Source: Metellina segmentata (lineage: Eukaryota > Arthropoda > Arachnida > Araneae > Tetragnathidae). Taken from it: DNA of 64,000 nt. Location of the stretch: contig CANAIC010000112.1 of assembly GCA_947359465.1 (NCBI GenBank), forward strand, positions 62,001 through 126,000, written 5' to 3'. Each line of letters starts with the position of its first letter. The first letter of the stretch is position 1. Shown in pieces: positions 54,066 through 64,000 of this stretch. Made by a program: the position numbers and the translations under genes. The notes under the pieces were generated by a model. That model was not told where the DNA came from. It made no database searches and worked only from the letters and a program-made list of their open reading frames with translations.

Positions 54066-56021
54066 CGCGCTCGGCAGCACGTTAATTTCTATGGGAATAC
54101 TTCACACAAAACACCCTCCCCACACCTCAGTCAAATAAATACCTTTCATTCCCTTAGAAATTACATTGCCTGAGAACTTGGATTGGGAGCTTTGAAATGA
54201 CATTGCTCCCACCCACCGCATTCAGCAGCACGTTAATTTCTATGGGAATACTTCACACAAAACAACCTCCACACATCTCAGTCAAATAAATACCTTTTAT
54301 TCCCTTAGAAATTACAATGCCTGAGAACTTGGATTGGGAACTTTGAAATGACATTGCTCCCACCCACCGCGCTCGGCAGCACGTTAATTTCTATGGGAAT
54401 ACTTCACACAAAACACCCTCCCCACACCTCAGTCAAATAAATACCTTTCATTCCCTTAGAAATTACATTGCCTAAGAACTTGGATTGGGAGCTTTGAAAT
54501 GACATTGCTCCCACCCACCGCATTCAGCAGCACGTTAATTTCTATGGGAACACTTCACACAAAACACCCTCCCCACATCTCAGTCATATAAATACCTTTC
54601 ATTCCCTTAGAAATTACATCGCCTGAGAACTTGGATTGGGAACTTTGAAATGACAGTGCTCCCACCCACCGCGCTCGGCAGGACGTTAATTTCTATCGGA
54701 ATACTTCATACAAAACACTCTCCCCACATCTCAGTCAAATAAATACCTTTCATTCCCTTAGAAATTACATCGCCTGAGAACTTGGATTGGGAACTTTGAA
54801 ATGACAGTGCTCCCACCCACCGCGCTCGGCAGGACGTTAATTTCTATGGGAATACTTCACACAAAACAACCTCCACACATCTCAGTCAAATAAATACCTT
54901 TCATTCCCTTAGAAATTACATCGCCTGAGAACTTGGATTGGGAACTTTGAAATGACAGTGCTCCCACCCACCGCGCTCGGCAGGACGTTAATTTCTATGG
55001 GAATACTTCACACAAAACAACCTTTACACATCTCAGTCAAATAAATACCTTTCATTCCCTTAGAAATTACATCGCCTGAGAACTTGGATTGGGAGCTTTG
55101 AAATGACATTGCTCCCACCCACCGCGCTCGGCAGCACGTTAATTTCTATGGGAATACTTCATACAAAACACCCTCCCCACATCTCAGTCATATAAATACC
55201 TTTCATTCCCTTAGAAATTACATCGCCTGAGAACTTGGATTGGGAGCTTTGAAATGACATTGCTCCCACCCACCGCGCTCGGCAGCACGTTAATTTCTAT
55301 GGGAATACTTCACACAAAACACCCTCCCCACATCTCAATCAAATAAATACCTTTCATTCCCTTAGAAATTACATTGCCTGAGAACTTGGATTGGGAGCTT
55401 TGAAATGACATTGCTCCCACCGCGCTCGGCAGCACGTTAATTTCTATGAGAATACTTCACACAAAACACCTTCCCCACATCTCAGTGAAATAAATACCTT
55501 TCATTCCCTTAGAAATAACATCACCTGAGAACTTGGATTGGGAACTTTGAAATGACATTGCTCCCATCCACCGCGCTAGGCAGCACGTTAATTTCTATGG
55601 GAATACTTCATACAAAACACCCTCCCCACATCTCAATCAAATAAATACCTTTCCTTTCCTTAAAAATTACATCGGCTGAGAACTTGGATTGGAAGCTTTG
55701 AAATGACATTGCTCCCACCCTCCGCGCCCGGCATCACGTTAATTTCTATTTGAATACTTCACACAAAACACTCTCCCTACATCTCAGTCAAATACCTTTT
55801 CATTCCCTTAGAAATTACATCGCCTGAGAACTTGGATTGGGAGCTTTGAAATTACAAAGCCCCCTCCCATCTCGCTCGGCAGCACGTTAATTTCTATGGG
55901 AATACTTCACACAAAACACCTTCCCCACATCTCAGTGAAATAAATACCTTTCATTCCCTTAAAAATAACATCGCCTGAGAACTTGGATTGGGAACTTTGA
56001 AATGACATTGCTCCCACCCAC
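54066..56021 (+). repeat. Beta HOR P1-P13, 1956 bp, isolated copy
   Basis: Exact same monomer order and length as 27285-29240, although 26.8 kb away and flanked by alpha on both sides. Private differences include CATTGCCTAAGAAC (54468), GAGAACTTGG in P5 instead of GAGATCTTGG, CATATAAATA in P8, CCCATCCACCGCG before P11 and GGCATCACG in P12. Entry is from J and exit is into B, the same joins as in the composite HOR and at 32245. Confidence 0.9.
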
Positions 56022-57074
56022 CGCGCTCGGCAGCACGTTAATTTCTATGGGAATACTTCACGCAAAACACCCTCTCCACATCTCAGTCATATAAATACCT
56101 TTCATTCCCTAAGAAATTACATCGCCTGAGAACTTGGATTGGGAACTTTGAAATGACATTGCTCCCACCCACCGAGCTCGGCAGCACGTTAATTTCTATG
56201 ACAACACTTCACACAAAACACCCTCCCCACATCTCAGTCAAATAAATACCTTTCATTCCCTTAGAAATTACATCGCCTGAGAACTTGGATTGGGAGCTTT
56301 GAAATGACATTGCTCCCACCGCGCTCGGCAGCACGTTAATTTCTATGAGAATACTTCACACAAAACACCTTCCCCACATCTCAGTCAAATAAATACCTTT
56401 CATTCCCTTAGAAATTTTATCGCCTGAGAACTTGGATTGGGAACTTTCAAATGACATTGCTCCCACCCACCGCGCTCGGCAGCACGTTAATTTCAATGGG
56501 AATACTTCATACAAAACATCCTCCCCACATCTCAGTCAAATAAATACCTTTCATTCCCTTAGTAATAACATCGGCTGAGAACTTGGATAGGAAGCTTTGA
56601 AATGACATTGCTCCCACCCACCGCGCTTGGCAGCACGTTAATTTCTATGGCAATACTTCACACAAAACACCCTCCCCACATCTCAGTCAAATAAATACCT
56701 TTCATTCCCTTAGAAATTACATCGCCTGAGAACATGTATTGGGAGCTTTGAAATGACATTGCTCCCACCCACCGAGCTCGGCAGCACGTTAATTTCTATG
56801 GGAATACTTCACGCAAAACACCCTCTCCACATCTCAGTCATATAAATACCTTTCATTCCCTAAGAAATTACATCGCCTGAGAACTTGGATTGGGAACTTT
56901 GAAATGACATTGCTCCCACCCACCGAGCTCGGCAGCACGTTAATTTCTATGGCAACACTTCACACAAAACACCCTCCCCACATCTCAGTCAAATAAATAC
57001 CTTTCTTTCCCTTAGAAATTACATTGCCTGAGAACTTGGATTGGGAGCTTTGAAATGACATTGCTCCCACCCAC
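56022..57074 (+). repeat. Seven-monomer alpha island (B-C-D-E-F-G-J/P)
   Basis: 7x151-4 = 1053 bp. E has TTTCAATGGG and TTAGTAATAAC, and F has GAACATGTATT, all private. The last monomer begins as J (GGCAACAC) and switches near 57003 (CTTTCTTTCCC) to the P1-like ACATTGCC tail, so it is an alpha/beta hybrid leading to P2. Confidence 0.86.
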
Positions 57075-59477
57075 CGCATTCAGCAGCACGTTAATTTCTA
57101 TGGGAATACTTCACACAAAACAACCTCCACACATCTCAGTCAAATAAATACCTTTTATTCCCTTAGAAATTACAATGCCTGAGAACTTGGATTGGGAACT
57201 TTGAAATGACATTGCTCCCACCCACCGCGCTCGGCAGCACGTTAATTTCTATGGGAATACTTCACACAAAACACCCTCCCCACACCTCAGTCAAATAAAT
57301 ACTTTTCATTCCCTTAGAAATTACATTGCCTGAGAACTTGGATTTTTAGCTTTGAAATGACATTGCTCCCACCCACCGCATTCAGCAGCACGTTAATTTC
57401 TATGGGAACACTTCACACAAAACACCCTCCCCACATCTCAGTCATATAAATACCTTTCATTCCCTTAGAAATTACATCGCCTGAGAACTTGGATTGGGAA
57501 TTTTGAAATGACAGTGCTCCCACCCACCGCGCTCGGCAGGACGTTAATTTCTATCGGAATACTTCATACAAAACACTCTCCCCACATCTCAGTCAAATAA
57601 ATACCTTTCATTCCCTTAGAAATTACATCGCCTGAGAACTTGGATTGGGAACTTTGAAATGACAGTGCTCCCACCCACCTCGCTCGGCAGGACGTTAATT
57701 TCTATGGGAATACTTCACACAAAACACCTTCCCCACATCTCAGTGAAATAAATACCTTTAATTCCCTTAGAAATAACATCGCCTGAGAACTTGGATTGGG
57801 AACTTTGAAATGACAGTGCTCCCACCCACCGCGCTCGGCAGGACGTTAATTTCTATGGGAATACTTCACACAAAACAACCTTTACACATCTCAGTCAAAT
57901 AAATACCTTTCATTCCCTTAGAAATTACATCGCCTGAGAACTTGGATTGGGAGCTTTGAAATGACATTGCTCCCACCCACCGCGCCCGGCAGCACGTTAA
58001 TTTCTATTTGAATACTTCACACAAAACACTCTCCCTACATCTCAGTCAAATACCTTTTCATTCCCTTAGAAATTACATCGCCTGAGAACTTGGATTGGGA
58101 GCTTTGAAATTACAAAGCCCCCTCCCATCTCGCTCGGCAGCACGTTAATTTCTATGGGAATACTTCACACAAAACACCTTCCCCACATCTCAGTGAAATA
58201 AATACCTTTCATTCCCTTAGAAATTACATCGCCTGAGAACTTGGATTGGGAACTTTGAAATGACAGTGCTCCCACCCACCGCGCTCGGCAGGACGTTAAT
58301 TTCTATGGGAATACTTCACACAAAACAACCTTTACACATCTCAGTCAAATAAATACCTTTCATTCCCTTAGAAATTACATCGCCTGAGAACTTGGATTGG
58401 GAGCTTTGAAATGACATTGCTCCCACCCACCGCGCTCGGCAGCACGTTAATTTCTATGAGAATACTTCATACAAAACACCCTCCCCACATCTCAGTCAAA
58501 TAAATACCTTTCATTCCCTTAGAAATTACATCGACTGAGAACTTGGATTGGGAGCTTTGAAATGACATTGCTCCCACCCACCGCGCTCGGCAGCACGTTA
58601 ATTTCTATGGGAATACTTCACACAAAACACCCTCCCCACATCTCAATCAAATAAATACCTTTCATTCCCTTAGAAATTACATTGCCTGAGAACTTGGATT
58701 GGGAGCTTTGAAATGACATTGCTCCCACCGCGCTCGGCAGCACGTTAATTTCTATGAGAATACTTCACATAAAACACCTTCCCCACATCTCAGTGAAATA
58801 AATACCTTTCATTCCCTTAGAAATAACATCACCTGAGAACTTGGATTGGGAACTTTGAAATGACATTGCTCCCACCCACCGCGCTAGGCAGCACGTTAAT
58901 TTCTATGGGAATACTTCATACAAAACACCCTCCCCACATCTCAATCAAATAAATACCTTTCCTTTCCTTAAAAATTACATCGGCTGAGAACTTGGATTGG
59001 AAGCTTTGAAATGACATTGCTCCCACCCTCCGCGCCCGGCAGCACGTTAATTTCTATTTGAATACTTCACACAAAACACTCTCCCTACATCTCAGTCAAA
59101 TACCTTTTCATTCCCTTAGAAATTACATCGCCTGAGAACTTGGATTGGGAGCTTTGAAATGACATTGCTCCCACCCACCGCGCCCGGCAGCACGTTAATT
59201 TCTATTTGAATACTTCACACAAAACACTCTCCCTACATCTCAGTCAAATACCTTTTCATTCCCTTAGAAATTACATCGCCTGAGAACTTGGATTGGGAGC
59301 TTTGAAATTACAAAGCCCCCTCCCATCTCGCTCGGCAGCACGTTAATTTCTATGGGAATACTTCACACAAAACACCTTCCCCACATCTCAGTGAAATAAA
59401 TACCTTTCATTTCCTTAAAAATAACATCGCCTGAGAACTTGGATTGGGAACTTTGAAATGACATTGCTCCCACCCAC

Positions 59478-60823
59478 CGCGCCCGGCAGCACGTTAATTT
59501 CTATTTGAATACTTCACACAAAACACTCTCCCTACATCTCAGTCAAATACCTTTTCATTCCCTTAGAAATTACATCGCCTGAGAACTTGGATTGGGAGCT
59601 TTGAAATTACAAAGCCCCCTCCCATCTCGCTCGGCAGCACGTTAATTTCTATGGGAATACTTCACACAAAACACCTTCCCCACATCTCAGTGAAATAAAT
59701 ACCTTTCCTTTCCTTAGAAATTACATCGGCTGAGAACTTGGATTGGAAGCTTTGAAATGACATTGCTCCCACCCACCGCGCCCGGCAGCACGTTAATTTC
59801 TATTTGAATACTTCACACAAAACACTCTCCCTACATCTCAGTCAAATACCTTTTCATTCCCTTAGAAATTACATCGCCTGAGAACTTGGATTGGGAGCTT
59901 TGAAATTACAAAACCCCCTCCCATCTCGCTCGGCAGCACGTTAATTTCTATGGGAATACTTCACACAAGACACTCTCCCTACATCTCAGTCAAATACCTT
60001 TTCATTCCCTTAGAAATTACATCGCCTGAGAACTTGGATTGGGAACTTTCAAATGACATTGCTCCCACCCACCGCGCTCGGCAGCACGTTAATTTCTATG
60101 GGAATACTTCACACAAAACACCTTCCCACATCTCAGTGAAATAAATACCTTTCATTCCCTTACAAATAACATCGCCTGAGAACTTGGATTGGGAACTTTC
60201 AAATGACATTGCTCCCACCCACCGCGCTAGGCAGCACGTTAATTTCTATGGGAATACTTCATACAAAACACCCTCCCAACATCTCAATCAAATAAATACC
60301 TTTCCTTTCCTTAGAAATTACATCGGCTGAGAACTTGGATTGGAAGCTTTGAAATGACATTGCTCCCACCCTCCGCGCCCGGCAGCACGTTAATTTCTAT
60401 TTGAATACTTCACACAAAACACTCTCCCTACATCTCAGTCAAATACCTTTTCATTCCCTTAGAAATTACATCGCCTGAGAACTTGGATTGGGAGCTTTGA
60501 AATTACAAAGCCTCCTCCCATCTCGCTCGGCAGAACGTTAATTTCTATGGGAATACTTCACACAAAACACCTTCCCCACATCTCAGCGAAATAAATACCT
60601 TTAATTCCCTTAGAAATAACATCGCCTGAGAACTTGGATTGGGAACTTTGAAATGACATTGCTCCCACCCACCGCGCTAGGCAGCACGTTATTTTCTATG
60701 GGAATACTTCATACAAAACACCCTCCCCACATCTCAATCAAATAAATACCTTTCCTTTCCTTAGAAATTACATCGGCTGAGAACTTGGATTGGAAGCTTT
60801 GAAATGACATTGCTCCCACCCTC
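59478..60823 (+). repeat. 1346-bp 9-mer HOR, copy 1
   Basis: Monomer lengths 148, 151, 148, 148, 150, 151, 148, 151, 151, summing to 1346. The fourth monomer (59925) has the rare CACACAAGACACTC; the fifth is the 150-bp form (CCTTCCCACATC) followed by TTACAAATAAC. The seventh ends AAGCCTCCTCCC, leading to GGCAGAACG and CTCAGCGAAAT in the eighth, and the ninth has GTTATTTTC. No coding content beyond chance reading frames. Confidence 0.9.
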
Positions 60824-62169
60824 CGCGCCCGGCAGCACGTTAATTTCTATTTGAATACTTCACACAAAACACTCTCCCTACATCTCAGTCAAATACCTTT
60901 TCATTCCCTTAGAAATTACATCGCCTGAGAACTTGGATTGGGAGCTTTGAAATTACAAAGCCCCCTCCCATCTCGCTCGGCAGCACGTTAATTTCTATGG
61001 GAATACTTCACACAAAACACCTTCCCCACATCTCAGTGAAATAAATACCTTTCCTTTCCTTAGAAATTACATCGGCTGAGAACTTGGATTGGAAGCTTTG
61101 AAATGACATTGCTCCCACCCACCGCGCCCGGCAGCACGTTAATTTCTATTTGAATACTTCACACAAAACACTCTCCCTACATCTCAGTCAAATACCTTTT
61201 CATTCCCTTAGAAATTACATCGCCTGAGAACTTGGATTGGGAGCTTTGAAATTACAAAACCCCCTCCCATCTCGCTCGGCAGCACGTTAATTTCTATGGG
61301 AATACTTCACACAAGACACTCTCCCTACATCTCAGTCAAATACCTTTTCATTCCCTTAGAAATTACATCGCCTGAGAACTTGGATTGGGAACTTTCAAAT
61401 GACATTGCTCCCACCCACCGCGCTCGGCAGCACGTTAATTTCTATGGGAATACTTCACACAAAACACCTTCCCACATCTCAGTGAAATAAATACCTTTCA
61501 TTCCCTTACAAATAACATCGCCTGAGAACTTGGATTGGGAACTTTCAAATGACATTGCTCCCACCCACCGCGCTAGGCAGCACGTTAATTTCTATGGGAA
61601 TACTTCATACAAAACACCCTCCCAACATCTCAATCAAATAAATACCTTTCCTTTCCTTAGAAATTACATCGGCTGAGAACTTGGATTGGAAGCTTTGAAA
61701 TGACATTGCTCCCACCCTCCGCGCCCGGCAGCACGTTAATTTCTATTTGAATACTTCACACAAAACACTCTCCCTACATCTCAGTCAAATACCTTTTCAT
61801 TCCCTTAGAAATTACATCGCCTGAGAACTTGGATTGGGAGCTTTGAAATTACAAAGCCTCCTCCCATCTCGCTCGGCAGAACGTTAATTTCTATGGGAAT
61901 ACTTCACACAAAACACCTTCCCCACATCTCAGCGAAATAAATACCTTTAATTCCCTTAGAAATAACATCGCCTGAGAACTTGGATTGGGAACTTTGAAAT
62001 GACATTGCTCCCACCCACCGCGCTAGGCAGCACGTTATTTTCTATGGGAATACTTCATACAAAACACCCTCCCCACATCTCAATCAAATAAATACCTTTC
62101 CTTTCCTTAGAAATTACATCGGCTGAGAACTTGGATTGGAAGCTTTGAAATGACATTGCTCCCACCCTC
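60824..62169 (+). repeat. 1346-bp 9-mer HOR, copy 2
   Basis: Same nine monomers in the same order as copy 1 with the same rare marks (CACAAGACACTC at about 61310, CAAAACCCCC at about 61256, CCTTCCCACATC, CTCAGCGAAAT). I noted essentially no differences after the first monomer. It starts after CCCTCCGCGCCC where copy 1 has CCCACCGCGCCC. Confidence 0.9.
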
Positions 62170-63515
62170 CGCGCCCGGCAGCACGTTAATTTCTATTTGA
62201 ATACTTCACACAAAACACTCTCCCTACATCTCAGTCAAATACCTTTTCATTCCCTTAGAAATTACATCGCCTGAGAACTTGGATTGGGAGCTTTGAAATT
62301 ACAAAGCCCCCTCCCATCTCGCTCGGCAGCACGTTAATTTCTATGGGAATACTTCACACAAGACACTCTCCCAACATCTCAGTCAAATACCTTTTCATTC
62401 CGTTAGAAATTACATCGCCTGAGAACTTGGATTGGGAACTTTCAAATGACATTGCTCCCACCCACCGCGCTCGGCAGCACGTTAATTTCTATGGGAATAC
62501 TTCATACAAAACATCCTCCCCACATCTCAGTCAAATAAATACCTTTCATTCCCTTAGAAATAACATCGCCTGAGAACTTGGATTGGAAGCTTTGAAATGA
62601 CATTGCTCCCACCCACCGCGCCCGGCAGCACGTTAATTTCTATTTGAATACTTCACACAAAACACTCTCCCTACATCTCAGTCAAATACCTTTTCATTCC
62701 CTTAGAAATTACATCGCCTGAGAACTTGGATTGGGAGCTTTGAAATTACAAAGCCCCCTCCCATCTCGCTCGGCAGCACGTTAATTTCTATGGGAATACT
62801 TCACACAAAACACCTTCCCACATCTCAGTGAAATAAATACCTTTCATTCCCTTACAAATAACATCGCCTGAGAACTTGGATTGGGAACTTTCAAATGACA
62901 TTGCTCCCACCCACCGCGCTAGGCAGCACGTTAATTTCTATGGGAATACTTCATACAAAACACCCTCCCAACATCTCAATCAAATAAATACCTTTCCTTT
63001 CCTTAGAAATTACATCGGCTGAGAACTTGGATTGGAAGCTTTGAAATGACATTGCTCCCACCCTCCGCGCCCGGCAGCACGTTAATTTCTATTTGAATAC
63101 TTCACACAAAACACTCTCCCTACATCTCAGTCAAATACCTTTTCATTCCCTTAGAAATTACATCGCCTGAGAACTTGGATTGGGAGCTTTGAAATTACAA
63201 AGCCTCCTCCCATCTCGCTCGGCAGAACGTTAATTTCTATGGGAATACTTCACACAAAACACCTTCCCCACATCTCAGCGAAATAAATACCTTTAATTCC
63301 CTTAGAAATAACATCGCCTGAGAACTTGGATTGGGAACTTTGAAATGACATTGCTCCCACCCACCGCGCTAGGCAGCACGTTATTTTCTATGGGAATACT
63401 TCATACAAAACACCCTCCCCACATCTCAATCAAATAAATACCTTTCCTTTCCTTAGAAATTACATCGGCTGAGAACTTGGATTGGAAGCTTTGAAATGAC
63501 ATTGCTCCCACCCTC
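62170..63515 (+). repeat. 1346-bp 9-mer HOR, copy 3, rearranged
   Basis: Same total length, but monomers 2 to 4 are different: CACAAGACACTC type (148), an E type (151), P12 (148), instead of P13-like (151), P12 (148), CACAAGACACTC type (148). The other six monomers match. CTCCCAACATC and CATTCCGTTAG in the CACAAGACACTC monomer are new here and recur at 63664, so the fourth, partial copy descends from this form. Confidence 0.88.
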
Positions 63516-64000
63516 CGCGCCCGGCAGCACGTTAATTTCTATTTGAATACTTCACACAAAACACTCTCCCTACATCTCAGTCAAATACCTTTTCATTCCC
63601 TTAGAAATTACATCGCCTGAGAACTTGGATTGGGAGCTTTGAAATTACAAAGCCCCCTCCCATCTCGCTCGGCAGCACGTTAATTTCTATGGGAATACTT
63701 CACACAAGACACTCTCCCAACATCTCAGTCAAATACCTTTTCATTCCGTTAGAAATTACATCGCCTGAGAACTTGGATTGGGAACTTTCAAATGACATTG
63801 CTCCCACCCACCGCGCTCGGCAGCACGTTAATTTCTATGGGAATACTTCATACAAAACATCCTCCCCACATCTCAGTCAAATAAATACCTTTCATTCCCT
63901 TAGAAATAACATCGCCTGAGAACTTGGATTGGAAGCTTTGAAATGACATTGCTCCCACCCACCGCGCTCGGCAGCACGTTAATTTCTATGGCAATACTTC
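63516..64000 (+). repeat. 1346-bp 9-mer HOR, partial copy 4, then a further monomer
   Basis: P12, CACAAGACACTC type and E in the copy-3 order. At 63963 the next monomer reads CGCGCTCGG...GGCAATACTTC, an alpha A or F start, where copy 3 has P12 with GCCCGGC. The window ends 38 bases into this monomer, so whether alpha resumes cannot be seen. Confidence 0.8.

Larger units (their letters stand above)
57075..63962 (+). repeat. Beta-family block 6, rich in 148-bp monomers
   Basis: Begins P2-P3-P4-P5, then re-ordered P6 to P13. From about 59028 the 148-bp P12 form becomes dominant, including adjacent P12-P12 pairs (59028 and 59176). About 17 of the window's 30 148-bp monomers lie here. From 59478 the block is a 9-mer HOR. 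An alpha-like E monomer (TTCATACAAAACATCC) is embedded at 62466 and 63812. Confidence 0.87.
1..64000. repeat. Tandem satellite array, 151-bp monomer, 425 complete copies
   Basis: Every base belongs to a head-to-tail monomer that starts at CGCGCTCGG (or CGAGCTCGG, CGCGCCCGG, CGCATTCAG and similar) and recurs every 151 bp. The most constant core is GCAGCACGTTAATTTC; CACATCTCAGTC and CTGAGAACTTGGAT are also nearly invariant. Length variants are of three kinds: 147 bp (one CCCA copy lost in CTCCCACCCACCG), 148 bp (one AAAT lost from AAATAAAT, with the T run before CATTCCC grown by one) and 150 bp (one C lost in CCTTCCCCAC). The composition of one representative monomer is 45 C, 44 A, 40 T, 22 G. 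No interspersed element, gene or inverted block was seen. Stretches without genes are therefore all satellite. The family is unidentified; a eukaryotic heterochromatic location is inferred from the length of the array and its HOR structure. Confidence 0.98.

Noticed and set aside
59950..63919. Four short open reading frames (64 and 76 codons) as possible genes
   Set aside because: They lie wholly within satellite monomers, repeat with the HOR period, translate adjoining monomers in shifted frames, and exist only because a 148-bp deletion and a TTTCAAATG variant remove the usual stops.
1..64000. CRISPR array (regular repeats)
   Set aside because: There are no unique spacers; the whole 151-bp period is repeated, and the size and organisation are those of satellite DNA.
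1..64000. CENP-B box
   Set aside because: I looked for TTCG....A..CGGG and its complement. The closest C/G-rich site, around GCCCGGCAGCACG, lacks the required spacing and bases.
1..64000. Known primate alpha satellite
   Set aside because: The monomer is 151 bp, not about 171 bp, and I recognise none of the alpha-satellite motifs. HOR structure alone is not diagnostic.
1..64000. Transposon, retroelement, tRNA or rRNA sequence inside the array
   Set aside because: Monomer register is continuous and the length arithmetic closes to the base, which leaves no room for an insertion.

Overview
The whole 64 kb window is one uninterrupted satellite DNA array. All monomers run head to tail in the same orientation. 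I find no protein-coding gene, RNA gene, transposon, unique sequence or array edge. The window opens at the monomer boundary I use (the first base of CGCGCTCGG or its variants) and breaks off 38 bases into the last monomer. I count 425 complete monomers. The basic length is 151 bp, and only three length variants occur: 30 monomers of 147 bp, 30 of 148 bp and 3 of 150 bp. The arithmetic closes exactly: 425 x 151 + 38 - (30x4 + 30x3 + 3) = 64000. The typical monomer is 44% GC and strongly C-rich on this strand (about 45 C to 22 G). It keeps about five CpGs against about 6.6 expected. This is a eukaryotic pericentromeric, centromeric or heterochromatic block, probably from an animal. I do not recognise the satellite family and cannot name a taxon. 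It is not 171-bp alpha satellite, and I see no CENP-B box.

Monomers fall into recurrent types that follow each other in fixed order, so this is a higher-order repeat (HOR) array. I call the two families alpha and beta; these are my labels only. The alpha HOR has types A, B, C, D, E, F, G, H, I, J. A clean 10-monomer copy of 1506 bp lies at 49544-51049, and a 12-mer with an extra A-B pair lies at 45173-46984. The beta HOR has types P1 to P13. Clean 13-monomer copies of exactly 1956 bp lie at 27285-29240 and 54066-56021. Both families carry a 147-bp monomer just before a 'GAGAATAC' monomer (D or P10), which suggests a common ancestral HOR.

Layout: 1-24275 is alpha only and is built of nested segmental duplications (906, 3922/4526, 604, 3016, 2714 and 2106 bp). 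23072-29089 is a tandem pair of a composite 3009-bp unit (8 alpha + 12 beta monomers). 27285-32244 is beta. 32245-42915 is a mosaic of short alpha and beta blocks, including a 2.7-2.9 kb segment present twice (34504 and 40062). 42916-54065 is alpha with local dimers, a 1204-bp duplication and a growing 8/10/15-mer series. 54066-56021 is one exact beta HOR, 56022-57074 an alpha island, and 57075-63962 is beta, ending in a 9-mer HOR of 1346 bp repeated three times plus a partial copy.

No genes cooperate here. What the sequence records is array evolution by unequal exchange, always in monomer register. Two monomer-level features could matter biologically. One is a dyad/hairpin at a fixed place in the monomer, which takes two different forms. 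The other is an A/T switch that exchanges an AATAAA motif for TATAAATA. Any function for either is inference. All type assignments and counts were made by eye.
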